The translations under genes and the position numbers were made by a program. From Microplitis mediator (Eukaryota > Arthropoda > Insecta > Hymenoptera > Braconidae): a DNA stretch of 64,000 nt. How positions within the stretch are numbered: position 1 is the stretch's first letter; every line of letters begins with the position of its first letter. The notes under the pieces are model-generated. The model was given only the letters and a program-made list of their open reading frames with translations, had not been told where the DNA came from and made no database searches. Below are positions 51,621 through 62,370 of this stretch, piece by piece. The stretch covers positions 12,961,828-13,025,827 of the forward strand of contig NC_079978.1 in NCBI RefSeq assembly GCF_029852145.1. Reading direction: 5' to 3'.

Positions 51621-54058
51621 TTAGTTTTTTGTTGATTTCTCAGAAACGAGTCGAACGATCGACCTCAAAATCTAATCAGCTCTAGAACTTGATGAAACGC
51701 GTCAATCGCCGCCTTAATCTCAATCGGATAATTTGTTCGAGAGATATCGTTGGAGAAAGAAATGGTGAAAAACGGGATTTTCCAAATGTCGTCAAAACAG
51801 CTAAACCGATCGCTTTCAAATTTTTGTCAGCTCTAGAATTCGAGAAAACGCGCCGATTGCCACCTCAAACGTCTAAACCGGTTTATTAGTTCGACAGATA
51901 TCAGCGCTGAAAAGTTGAAAAAATAATATAAAGTGGTATTTTTTCCGGATGAATCAAAATATAATGTACTAAAATGTGTCTAAAATCATACCAACTGTTT
52001 CTCTTTATAGTCTTTTTCGATCATTATAAAATGTCATCTAGCTTGTTCTTTAGTTTAAATCATATTATCAGCACGAAATTGAAAAAACAGTTTTTAATAC
52101 ACGTATCCAAAAAATTAAAGGAACAAGAAAATTTTATAAACTGTTTAGTGATTTTTGGAAGGCTGTATTTTCGTGAAAAATGATCGTATCGAAAAAACAA
52201 AAAAAGCAAATTGAAGCTTGAAATCTCTAGTTTGAAGATCTTTCCGCAAAATATTTTTTGAGTTACGGTTTTTGCGGAATCATAAGAAAAAGGTCGAGAC
52301 AAAATTTTTTAAAATTTTTTGGTTTTGTTTCTAAGGTTTACGGCGCCGGGAGAAATTTTTTCAAAAAAACGAATTCATGGTTCGTTTAGGAAATTTATTC
52401 AGCTACAATTTGCTTTCTTTTGTTTCTCTGTACGTCAATTTGCTGCTGAGATATAAGCCTTCAAATGAAAAAGGATCCTTATGTTTTTGATTATTGATAT
52501 CTCAGCAAATGATGGCCGCACAGTAATTTGAAGGGCAGTTTAAGAAACTTGAATAAATTCCCTACAAGCTCCATTTTTGATTTAAAAAAAAAAAAAATTT
52601 TTTTTCATCCTTGATATCCATTTGAAAAACCCTTAAAAAATGGCGATTTTCTGGTTTTTTAGTCGACTCATCGCTACTCTGCACATATTGATAAAAAAAA
52701 TAATGTTGCCAGGTAATTTTACAGCTTAATGTACCCTCAAAAACCCTGGAAATTTTTAGATCGATCCATTGAACCGTTTGTCCGGTCCGATTGCTCAAAG
52801 TTTTACAAAACAATTAAAGGAACAAGTTTTGTTCCTTAATTTGTGTAATCGTTATCAAAATTGAAAAATCAATTTTTTTCAGATTTTCTTTGATTTTTGC
52901 GAAAGAAAATCTGAAAAAAATTGATTTTTTAATTTTGATAACGATTACACAAATTTAGGAACAAAACTTGTTCCTTTAATTGTTTTGTAAAACTTTGAGC
53001 AATCGGACCGGACAAACGGTTCAATGGATCAATCTAAAAATTTCCAGGGTTTTTGAGGGTACATTAAGCTGTAAAATTACCTGGCAACATCATTTTTTTT
53101 ATCAATATGTGCAGAGTAGCGATGAGTCGACTAAAAAACCAGAAAATCGCCATTTTTTAAGGGTTTTTCAAATGGATATCAAGGATGAAAAAAAAAAATT
53201 TTTTTTTTTAATCAAAAATGGAGCTTGTAGGGAATTTATTCAAGTTTCTTAAACTGCCCTTTAAATTACTGTGTGGCCATTATTTGCTGAGATATCAATA
53301 ATCAAAGACAAAAGGATCCTTTTTTATTTGAAGGCTGATATCTCAGCAGCAAATTGACGTACAAAGAAACGAAAAAAACGCAAATTCTAGCTGAATAAAT
53401 TTCCTAAGTGAGTCATGAATTCGTTTTTTTAAAAAAATTTTTCCCGGCCCCGTAGACCTTAAAAACAAAACCAAAAAATTTTTTAAAATTTTGTCTCGAC
53501 CTTTTTCTTATGATTCCGCAAAAACCGTAACTCAAAAAATATTTTGCGGAAAGATCTTCAAACTAGAGATTTCAAGCTTCAATTTGCTTTTTTTGTTTTT
53601 TCGATACGATCATTTTTCACGAAAATACAGCTTTCCAAACATCACTAAAAAATTTATAAAATTTTCTTGTTCCTTTAATTTTTTGGATAAGTGTATTTTT
53701 CTCGGATATTTCATATGTTATTGCTCCGACCTGAGTCGAAACTCATTTGAATCTTGATTTTAATCACCGACATTGATTTCTGCCTTAATACATTTATTTC
53801 ATAGAACATAATCGGGAATAAAAATTTAATAACCGCTTCTTCATTAAGGTTTTTCGATTCTTCACTTTTCAAACTCTAGCATAAAATGTAACTTATTAGA
53901 GCTTGAAAAGCTTATAAAAAACAATCGCATGTAATAGCATTTTTAAGCTCGAAGAACTCGAAAATATATTCATCGTAATGTTTTCAAGCTCCTCGAGCTC
54001 GAAAACAGTGGGAAGTTTTGGGGCTGGCCCGCAGGGCCAACTGTCGCCCAGATTTTTT
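51621..54058 (+). repeat. Family A repeat, extended form split by a foldback
   Basis: Second head-to-tail copy: AACGATCGACCTCAAAATCT through ACAGTTTTTAATA (52099), then the foldback 52100-53693. It resumes with TTTTTCTCGGATATTTCATA and ends GGGGCTGGCCCGCAGGGCCA near 54040. The uninterrupted equivalent is at 51241-51300. Confidence 0.85.
52100..53693. mobile_element. 1.6-kb near-perfect palindromic foldback, TA target
   Basis: CACGTATCCAAAAAATTAAA at the left, its complement ending GGATAAGTG at the right, TA on both sides (52098-52099, 53694-53695). The two arms of about 785 bp are near-identical inverted copies, meeting at about 52890 around TTTGATTTTTGCG. The same 83-90 codon frame therefore appears in both arms (52562-52813 minus, 52980-53252 plus). 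Terminus and TA target suggest a Tc1/mariner-like origin. No transposase domain recognised. Confidence 0.9.
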
Positions 54059-54880
54059 TTCTTTTTTCAAATAATCTTACTCTTTTAAATTTAGTATCCC
54101 TTCAAACCTCTTTCAATCATAATAATAATATTGTTCGATTAATTTATTCCATTGGCTTCAATGGAAAACTAATAATTAAATCTTATCCTAGGTATAAATA
54201 TAATTATGGTGATATTTTTAAAAATTTTAATAGAAAAATTTCTAAACACAAAACAAAAAAACAAAGTACAGAACAATAATCTATTTAAACAAAAAATAAG
54301 TCGATCATTGCATCACGGTTATTTCATTTCTTCGTCACGTATTTTTTGGTATCATAATGAATATACTATTTACACTTTCGAGCCCAGCAGTCACCGGGAT
54401 TTTTCATCAATCAAAATCATATATCATTCCTCTAAGTAACGCTCCTAATACATTGGATTACGTTTTGGATCTAATTAAAATTATATTATTTTTTTCGCAA
54501 TTTAATGTTTATTTATTAATGACGATCGTTTATCTCGAGAACACGTAGGTCTTACCCAATTGAGGACCTATAAGGATTGCCTGATCGGGGCCTGAGTACG
54601 TTTTTGCGTTAGATCCCAATGTAGGGTTCTCATTGGGCAGCCCAATCGGGGCACAAGTGGTATTGCCCAATTAGGGTCACACAGAGCTTTCGTGACATAC
54701 TTATGTACATACTTATGTACGGCCCCAATAGGGTAGCCCAATGGGGACCTTATTGGTCTTACATTAAAAATTCTATTTGGATTTATGAAATTTGATACAC
54801 TTATTCATTGGACAATTACCTTGACCAAGTTCGAAGATGAGCCTAAGCGGTTGAACAGTTTTGAAATTTCCGGGAAAAAT
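54059..54880. other. Unassigned DNA with CCCAAT/ATTGGG words
   Basis: 54060-54540 is AT-rich without genes. 54548-54760 has ACCCAATTGAGG, TCCCAATGTAGG, TCATTGGGCAGCCCAATCGG, GCCCAATTAGGG and CCAATAGGGTAGCCCAATGG, similar to the tandem array at 47050-47420. Confidence 0.45.
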
Positions 54881-54884
54881 GCTC

Positions 54885-55095
54885 AGATATGATCATATAT
54901 AATCATCTATGAATACTCAGATCTGATCAGATCCGAAAAATGGCCCTGCATGATTATACATGATCATGCAGGACCATACATGATTATGTATGAGCAAGTA
55001 TGATCATGCAGTGCCATTTTTCGAATCTGTTCCTGTATGATCATACATAATCATATATAACCATGTATGATTGTATATGATCATGAATTATCGTA
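54885..55095. repeat. TATGATCATAC palindrome array 1
   Basis: Many overlapping GTATGATCATAC-type words in both orientations. A larger inversion pairs GATCCGAAAAATGGCCCTGC (about 54935) with GCAGTGCCATTTTTCGAATC (about 55008). It lies just upstream of the truncated gag at 55150. Confidence 0.75.
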
Positions 55096-55159
55096 TGTGA
55101 TCGACAGGATCTTTTTGGAATCTTATGATCTCAGTATTCATACCGTGTTTTTTGAAAAC

Positions 55160-55965
55160 ATCAAATTCATGCACTCGAGAATATCATGCTTACCTTTCCT
55201 TCTCAAGGCATTACTTTTCCAAATTGTTGACCAACTACAAGACATTGTCCACCATCCACCAAATCGAGATAAGTATACAACCTTAGAAAATGTTATCCTC
55301 GAACGCTTTTTTGTATCTCGTAAAAAAAAGTTGCAGAAACTCTTAAATGAAAAAGTCGTTGGGGGTAAAAAAAACCCTCACAACTCCAACGAGAAATAAA
55401 AGCACTAGCCCAGGACTCAGTAAATGACGAAGTACTGCACCAGCGCTGGTCTGAACGTCTCCCGCACAAAATACGTCCGCTATTGATCATCTCTAAAAAC
55501 CTCGGTCTCGACGCTCTAGCTGAAATGGCTGATTGTTTTATCGACATGATAGAAATTCTTCCTGTCATGGCTGTACACAGTCAGGATGTTTTCAATCACA
55601 CAAAGAGACCTCAAAGTCCATCAGCAACCTCACAAATTTAACGTCAATTGTCGGAAATCTATCTTACACTTAAAAGTTGCCAAAATAACCTAGCCAACCT
55701 ACAAGCTAGCCAACAGATCACACAAAAACAATCATACGAGATGTAATCCCAACAGAAGCAGCAACAACAAGTAATAAATCAGCTACAACAGAATTCCCAA
55801 TATGAAAATCGTTCCCGTTCAAAACAAAGGTCACTCACACCAAACTGCAACGGAATTTGTTATTATCACAACAAATGGGGGAACGACGCCCGCAAATGTA
55901 CACAACCGTGCAAGTTCTCATCCATGCAAATAAACCAGGGAAACTAGGCCTGCTGTCAGAACCCG
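55160..55965 (+). pseudogene. gag: Gypsy gag, degraded
   Basis: 55160-55365 has 'VDQLQDIVHHPP', 'TLENVILERFFVSRKKKLQ' and 'LLNEKVVG'. A frameshift near 55367 in an A-run leads to 'REIKALAQDSVNDEVLHQRW', 'RLPHKIRPLL' and 'LGLDALAEMADCFID'. Stops occur at about 55637 and 55744. A Gln-rich linker follows, then the zinc knuckle 'CYYHNKWGNDARKCTQPC'. Gag would form the capsid. The C-Y-x-H-x-x-W-G-x-x-A-x-x-C form is typical of arthropod Gypsy elements. N-terminal third missing. Confidence 0.8.
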
Positions 55966-55979
55966 GGGCAGTCGGTGAC

Positions 55980-56162
55980 AGCGATAATAAAGGACTGCCT
56001 AAAGAACTACGCTTACACGTTTATGACAAAACTACCAACCAAAAATTTCTGATAGATTCAGGTTCGGTGGTATCAATAATTCCGGCATCATCTCTCAAAC
56101 ACATGCCAGGAAAAAACGCTCTCACTCTTTACGCCGCGAACTCTTCACAAATCAACACGTAG
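55980..56162 (+). pseudogene. pol: Gypsy protease, N-terminal part
   Basis: Frame with 'ELRLHVYDKTTNQKFLIDSG' and 'SVVSIIPASSLKHMPG': the aspartic protease D-S-G active site. A TAG at 56160-56162 follows 'SSQINT'; the frame then meets the solo LTR at 56176 and continues at 58626 in the same frame ('LNLDLNLRRNFSWSFVIAD', 'IGADFL'). It would mature the polyprotein; one stop and one insertion make it dead. Confidence 0.8.
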
Positions 56163-56559
56163 GGCACAAAAACACAGTTGTAATAATAATAAAATAAATG
56201 CATGCCAGGACTGGCTGTCGGTTAGGATGTTGGAAAAATACGCATATTTAAAAATATAACAATATTTTTATTTATCACAGCACAAAATATCACTGGGTTA
56301 CAAAATTAAATCGTTGATTTAATTTATTAATATTGTTAATTGTCTGAGCTCATGAATACGTAATTAAATGAATGCAAATTGTAAAATTAAGCCCGAGTAA
56401 CTGATTTAAATAATTGAAGTAATTAATTTGAATTTAGTTTGTGTTTTTGTCTTATTGAGTCTTATTGAGTCATATTTTAACTTTTTTAACTATTTTAACT
56501 ATTTTAACTTTGTTAACAAACCATTTCAAATATAGTGGAAACCTAAACATGCAAACATG

Positions 56560-56690
56560 CAAATAACCCTCTCAATAAGACAATTTATAGATAAATTGAG
56601 AAAAATATAGATAGCCCGAACTGGGAATCGAACCCAGACCAATTCGGTATCGCGCCGAGTGCTCTACCAGTTGAGCTATCTGGCACTATA
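56560..56690 (-). repeat. tRNA-derived SINE, copy 2
   Basis: Minus strand: tRNA-like head GCCAGATAGCTCAACTGGTAG with A-box, B-box GGGTTCGATTCCCAG (perfect T-stem CTGGG/CCCAG), then TTCGGGCTATC and the AT-rich tail ending GTCTTATTGAGAGGG. Same tail as 39197-39313. The anticodon loop (CGCGATA) lacks U33, so a functional tRNA is unlikely. Confidence 0.75.
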
Positions 56691-56981
56691 CTCAAAACAC
56701 TGATTTGATTGTAAAAATGTCGTGATGAAAAGCTACATGAAATCAGAGGTTACCAAGCGAAGTTAATCATTGAACACGTTAATTACTATTTCTAAATAGC
56801 ACCAAATTCATAATAATCCAATTATTGAGTTTTAATAATAATGATCACTGAATTAAATGAATTTAATGAGCTCATATTAAATTGCACTGAATTTAATTTA
56901 TTTATTGAACACGTGATAGCATGATTGCAGAGGCTACTGAGCGGAATATAACTTTTAATTTATTTAAAAATATTGAGCATA

Positions 56982-58144
56982 CCCAGTGAACACATGACCT
57001 TATTTTGACGTCATACGTAGGTCATAGCAATGTCACGACATCTGATGTAAATTTGATGTCAATCTGACGTTCTACATGACTTTAATATGATCTAAAGCTT
57101 GTGACATCATATTGATGTAAGCATGACTCTTGTACGACGTCACAGTTATGACTCATGTATTACGTACGTTTGACAAGAATCTACATCACATTGTTATGTA
57201 GTAATAAAGTCATTATCCGTATATCATAATGACGTAATTTTAAAATCATACATTTATGTCAGTAGCAAAGTCACGGTTATACGTCATATGGATGCCACTC
57301 TTAAGTCATATCTTTACATCAGTGACAAGTCAGTATTTTACGCAACGCTGATGTAATTTCCGAGTCATAGTTTTTTATCATCTATTTATTGAAATGAAAC
57401 AATCATAGAATGAATTTTCAAATATGTGTAAATGTGTAAAAATAACAACTAAACGTCGAACATTTTTGGGGTCAAAGTAATCGATAAACTCGATAATAGA
57501 TCATCCAGACGTTTTAGATTAAAAATTGAAAAATTTGATGAAACTTAATGAAATTTCATACAAGTATCATCGAGGCCGACAAATATTGCTTCTATAAAAT
57601 TTTATAAAAGTTCATGGAGTTTTTTAAATTTTGTAAAAATCCATCACGAAAACTTATTAACTCTGTCTTTTCCGGCATTTCACTCTAAATACATCAATTA
57701 AGCACGAGATTTGAACTCTCGTGATGTGGACCAGTGAGCAACGTTCAGGACTCTAGCCAAGAGGAGCCGTGTTCGAACCCAGCAGACGCCCAGGATTTTT
57801 TCATCATTTAACATTATCTAATCTTGTTTCAGAATTCACAATGCGTTCACGCGGTAATAATCAAATAAAAAATTCGGTATTTCATTTCATTTTTTTCTTT
57901 TTTAAAATATTTTTTCCGAATTGATAATTTTGACATCACCCATATGTCATATTGACGTCATAGAAGGTCACACAGACATCACATTTACATCATGCATACG
58001 TCATTAGTTTTACATCATAATCTTACGTAAAAAAGTGTGAAATAATGAGTCACACCTAACTCATTCGTGACTCATATCTTACGTAAATGATGACATAGCC
58101 TAACGTCACTCTGACGTCAAATTTACGTCAATGTGTTTACTGGG
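56982..58144. mobile_element. MITE rich in TGACGTCA-type words, TA target
   Basis: CCCAGTGAACACATGACC at the left, inverted at the right as GTCAATGTGTTTACTGGG; TA at 56980-56981 and 58145-58146. The uninterrupted site is visible in LTR copy A (near 5200, GAGCATAATG). Both ends carry tens of TGACGT/ACGTCA/GTCATA words. A tRNA-like segment is in the middle. Confidence 0.8.
57700..57795 (-). other. tRNA-like segment in the MITE
   Basis: Minus strand has an A-box-like TTGGCTAGAGTCC and a perfect T-arm CACGAGAGTTCAAATCTCGTG about 40 nt downstream. The acceptor and anticodon stems do not close convincingly. Possibly a captured tRNA or RNA polymerase III promoter. Confidence 0.3.
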
Positions 58145-58809
58145 TAATGGTAATTAATTAATTGTAATATTGAGACCTTTAATTATTTGAGCAATGGTAA
58201 CAAGTAAATATTCAGTAAAAAATGCACCTGTTGTTTCTCCCGATGGAATAACCTCGTGGTCGATGATCACTGAATTAGTTGAGTTCTTTATTAATTTTTT
58301 TAATGAGATATTATGCTAGCAATCGTAGAAATAATTACATTTTTATAAATCTTAATGATCACTGAATGCTTTGAATTAATTACTTATATTTAATTACTCG
58401 TGATGAGCGTAAAATGAAACGATTAAATATAACACGTGTTAGTACACGAATATACGTAAAACGAAAGACAATGGCGTCGGTTTTCTCGACACGAGGCAGT
58501 ATGCGCCGCACTGCGCTAGTCAAGTTTGAATTCACAGGCACTAGGCCCCAGTAGGTGCTGCCTCTATTTGCCGGAAGTGCAACTACATTCAAATTTGAAT
58601 GTAGTTGTGATTACGCAACAAACACTCAATTTGGACTTAAATCTTCGCAGAAATTTTTCCTGGTCTTTCGTAATAGCGGACAACAAAATAGCTACAATAG
58701 GAGCCGATTTCCTCACACATTTCAACTTACTGGTTGATTTGAAAAACCAACGCGTAATTAATCCACTCACAAACTTATCTACAAGAAGTCAACGTATCAA
58801 CGTAGACAC

Positions 58810-59830
58810 TAGGGTGATTCAAAAAACGGACACATTTTTTTTTTTCTTCAACACGTTCAAAAGTTTCGTTTAAATAAAAGTAGATGCCTGTGAAAATAAG
58901 AGCTCTTAATATTAATATTAACATTGTCCACATTGCACTTTTCTATTTCCCATAAGAGTAACATGAAAAAAAATTTTTTTATGTCTTCTGATTTTTATAA
59001 GCAGCTAACGATGCGTCATAGGAATAATTGGCAGGCATATTTTTGTAGGGAATTGAATGTTCTACAAACAAAGATTTTTATCATTTTCTGAGGAATCGCT
59101 TTGTTCAAAAGTTATTCGAGGTTGAAGTCGAACTCATATTAAATTTTGAGATTTTCTTACTTTTCCGGCGAAACTATCAGACCTATTACAAAATATCGTT
59201 GGACTTTTTTTGTAGGCAATTTTATTCCCTAGAAGTTATTCCGATTAAGTTTTTTCAAATTCCGCATTGTTTTCTAGTTATTTTTATTTTAATGTCATCC
59301 TCATAAAAAAAATAGTCTTCTGATCGATTTTAAGAGCTTGACATTAAAATAAAAATAACTAGAAAACAATGCGGAATTCGAAAAAACTTTATTCGAAATA
59401 ACTTCTAGGGAATAAAATTGCCTACAAAAACGGTCTTATGATATTTTGTAATAGGTCCGATAGTTTCGCCGGAAAAGTGAGAAAATCTCAAAATTTAATA
59501 TGCCTACGACTTCAACCTCAAATAACTTTTAAACAAATAGATTCCTCAAAAAATAATAAGAATCGTTTTTGGTAGAACATTCAATTCCCTACAAAAATAT
59601 GCCTGCCAATTATTCCTATGACGCATCGTTAGCTACTTATAAAAATCAGAAGACGTAAAAGAAATTTTTTCCATGTTATTCTAACGGGAATTAGAAAAAA
59701 GCAATGCGGAAAAGGTTAATATTAATATTAAGGGCTCTAATTTTCACAGGCATCTTTTATTATCTAAACGAATTTTTTGAACCTGTTTGGAAGAAAAAAT
59801 AAAAATTTGTTTGTTTTTTTAATCACCCTA
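58810..59830. mobile_element. hAT-like palindromic foldback, 8-bp TSD
   Basis: TAGGGTGATTCAAAAAAC at the left, inverted as TTTTTTAATCACCCTA at the right; GTAGACAC at 58802-58809 and 59831-59838. Arms of about 490 bp are near-perfect inverted copies around 59320 (ACTAGAAAACAATGCGGAAT and its complement). Related in ends and TSD length, but not in body, to 35445-36265. Confidence 0.9.
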
Positions 59831-59838
59831 GTAGACAC

Positions 59839-61130
59839 GTATAATGTATCAACACTGAGCACTAACCTACCATCACCATATCGTGAGTTATCAGAACAAT
59901 ATATTAAACTAACTAAACCAATTTCAAAGCCTAATACTACCAACATGAAACATGCTCATCACATCATCACAAAGGGTCCACCTGTAACAGCTCGTGCCCG
60001 TAAACTCGCTGGTGAGAAAGCGGTAGCAGCTCAGACCTTAATATCGGAAATGCTCAACAATGGAACAATTAGACCTTCCAGCAGCACATACGCAAACCCT
60101 ATGCATCTAACTAAGAAAAAAAACAACGAATGGAGATTATGCGGTGATTACAGACAATTAAATGCAGACACAGAACTCGACATGTATGCACCTCCACTCA
60201 CAACAGATCTCTTCCATCGTCCACCAGGCACTCGCATCTACACAAGACTTGATTTAAAAAGAGCATACGATCAAATACCAATCCATCCAGACGACGTTCA
60301 TAAAACTGCTATCATCACCCCACGGGGACTCTTTGAATACCTAGTTATGCCTAATGAGGTTAAGATTGGTACACAAACATTCCAAAGGTTTATGAATACT
60401 AACTTTCCTGACTTAAATTATGTATTTATCTTCATCGACGACATATTCATTGCATCACCTGACGAAAAAACTCACATCAAGCACGTTAAGACTGTACTTG
60501 AGCGATTAAAAAATCTTTCACTCAGTATCAATACAAACAAATGCGTATTCGATCGAACGGAAATCGACTTTCTCGGATATCACATCAATGCTCAAGGTTA
60601 TATACCAACACACGATCGTGTCAAGGCTATACTTGAGTATAAAAAACCTGAAACCATCGAAGAACTTAGACACTTTCTCGGCATCATGAATTACTACTGC
60701 AGGTTTATTCCTCAGGTAGCACACACATAAATACCTCTTTACAACTACCTCAAACAATCAATAAAAAAGGACAAAACAAAAATAATCTGGACACCCGAAT
60801 CAAATAAAGCCTTCAGTGAATGTAAGCAGAAAATTGCAAACACCACTCTTCTCGCGTTTCCATCTCCAACAGCACCAATGGCTCTCACCACCGATGCTTT
60901 TTCATCAGCAATACGAGCAAAGTTAGAACAACTTGTCGACGGTGTCTGGCAACCACTCGGTTTGTTCTCAAGGAAACTTAACCCAACTGAACAGCGCTAC
61001 AGCACATATGACCGTGAGTTATTGGCAAATTTTTCATCCATTAAATTCTATCAATATATCCTAGAATGCCGCAATTTCATCATAAAAACAGACCATAAAC
61101 CCTTGACCTTCGCTTTTAAACAAGGCATCC
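59839..61130 (+). pseudogene. pol: Gypsy reverse transcriptase and RNase H
   Basis: Frame joined in phase to 58626-58809 across the foldback. RT: 'HHIITKGPPVTARARKL', 'WRLCGDYRQLNA', 'TRLDLKRAYDQIPI', 'RGLFEYLVMPNEVK', catalytic 'FIFIDDIFIAS', 'DFLGYHINAQG', 'FLGIMNYYCRFIP'. A nonsense TAA at 60728-60730 interrupts it, and the frame continues with 'IIWTPESNKAFSECKQKIA', then RNase H 'MALTTDAFSSAIRAKLEQ', 'TYDRELLA' and 'TDHKPLTFAF'. Motif B 'MPNEVKIGTQTFQRFM' deviates from the usual 'MPFGLKNA'. A frameshift with loss of about 15 residues lies at about 61118-61150. Non-functional but close to intact. Confidence 0.88.
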
Positions 61131-61139
61131 GAAGGACAG

Positions 61140-62363
61140 ATGCCTTGTTTAACAGACATCGTATACGTGGAAGGCGAAGACAACGTAGTTGCAGACGCAC
61201 TCTCACGTATCAACGCAATCAATATGCCCACAATACTCAGTCCTGAAGCTATTCACAACGCACAGTTCGCCGATGAAGAACTACAAAACCTAATTCAGAC
61301 TTCCACATCGTTGAAGCTCTATGAACTTGAAGTTGAACCTAAAATTAAAATTTTCTGTGACATTACCGATGGCATCGTCAGACCGTTCATTCCGACATCA
61401 CTCCGTAAAACTGCATTCAATACTGTTCATAACTCTGCTCATCCTAGTGGCAGAAATACATCAAAACTTATCAGACAAAAATACATCTGGCCGGGTATAC
61501 GCAAGGACGCTATACGTTGGTCTCGGGAATGCATAGCATGCCAGAGAGTCAAGATACACCGTCATACTCACATTGAACCAAACCACATTGAAGTACCCAG
61601 CGCGAGATTTAACCATCTACATATTGACATCATATTCTCACCAGAAGTTTGTGGTTACAAGTACTGCCTAACGATAATCGATCGATTTTCACGTTGGCCA
61701 TCTGCAGTACCCATCAAAGATATGACAGCCGATACAGTCGCAACAGCTTTATTCAACGAATGGATATCAAACTACGGTGCTCCAATCACAGTCACCACCG
61801 ACCAAGGTATGCAATTTGAATCTGATCTTTTTCAATCTCTCATTCATATTGTAGACGCCAAAAAGACCAGAACCACACCATACCATCCACAGTCCAACGG
61901 CATCGTAGAGAGGATGCATAGAACATTAAAAGCGGTACTCATGTGTTTACCCAAACCGTGGCTCGACATCCTGCCAACAATCCTTCTCGGACTAAGAACT
62001 CCATTCAAAGAAGATATCGAGGCTACTCCGGCTGAAATGTTGTATGGGAAATATTTAAGAGTACCTGGTGAATTCTTTGTCTCCGCTGACTCGCCTCCTG
62101 ATCCACGAATCTTCGTGGAAAAACACCGTGAATACATGCGTGGTATTCGCCCGACACCAGCGGCTCATCATTCAAAGTCAAGAATTTTTGTCCTCAAAGA
62201 TCTCAAGACCTGCACACACGTATGGTTTCGCTGCGACCATATAAAAGCACCCTTGGAACCTCTATACTAAGGCCCGTACAAAGTTCTCGATCGAGTATCT
62301 GATAGACTCTACAAAATAATTGTAAACGGTGAAGAAAAAAATGTCTCCGTTTATAGACTATAG
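61140..62363 (+). pseudogene. pol: Gypsy integrase
   Basis: 'DIVYVEGEDNVVADALSRI' ends the RNase H/connection region. The integrase zinc finger is H-x3-H ('VHNSAHPSG') and C-x2-C ('CIACQRVK'). The catalytic core has D in 'LHIDIIFSPEVCG', D in 'TVTTDQGMQFES' and E in 'SNGIVERMHRTLK'. The C-terminal 'VFLKD'-type barrel region is 'FVLKDLKTCTHVWFR'. The frame stops at TAA 62268-62270 where 'GPYKVLDRVSDRLYKI' should follow directly; it continues in phase to a TAG at 62361-62363. Integrase inserts the cDNA copy. All catalytic residues are present; the stop and the upstream frameshift disable it. Confidence 0.88.
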
Positions 62364-62370
62364 CCTTGCT

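Larger units (their letters stand above)
56176..58620 (-). mobile_element. Solo LTR (copy B), 5-bp TSD (AACAC)
   Basis: Same LTR as 4662-5698; left terminus mutated (AGTTGTAATAATAATAAAAT), right terminus GATTACGCAACA; AACAC at 56171-56175 and 58621-58625. Enlarged by a SINE (about 56560-56690, plus flanking AT repeats from about 56440) and a MITE (56982-58144). Sits between protease and RT of the Gypsy element. Confidence 0.88.
55150..62370 (+). mobile_element. Gypsy/Ty3-type retrotransposon 1, interrupted
   Basis: Plus-strand gag, protease, RT, RNase H and integrase in the Ty3 order. 5' end is cut by the palindrome array; no LTRs were identified for this element. Interrupted by a solo LTR (56176-58620) and an hAT-like foldback (58810-59830). 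Disregarding each with one TSD copy keeps the pol frame, so both are precise insertions. Confidence 0.85.

Noticed and set aside
52562..53252. Two matching 83-90 residue frames in opposite orientations
   Set aside because: They are the same sequence in the two palindrome arms, with no recognised domain and poly-Phe/Lys homopolymer ends.
56612..56687. tRNA gene call
   Set aside because: Good D- and T-arms, but the anticodon loop lacks U33, the acceptor does not fully pair and the tail is shared with another copy; better explained as a SINE.
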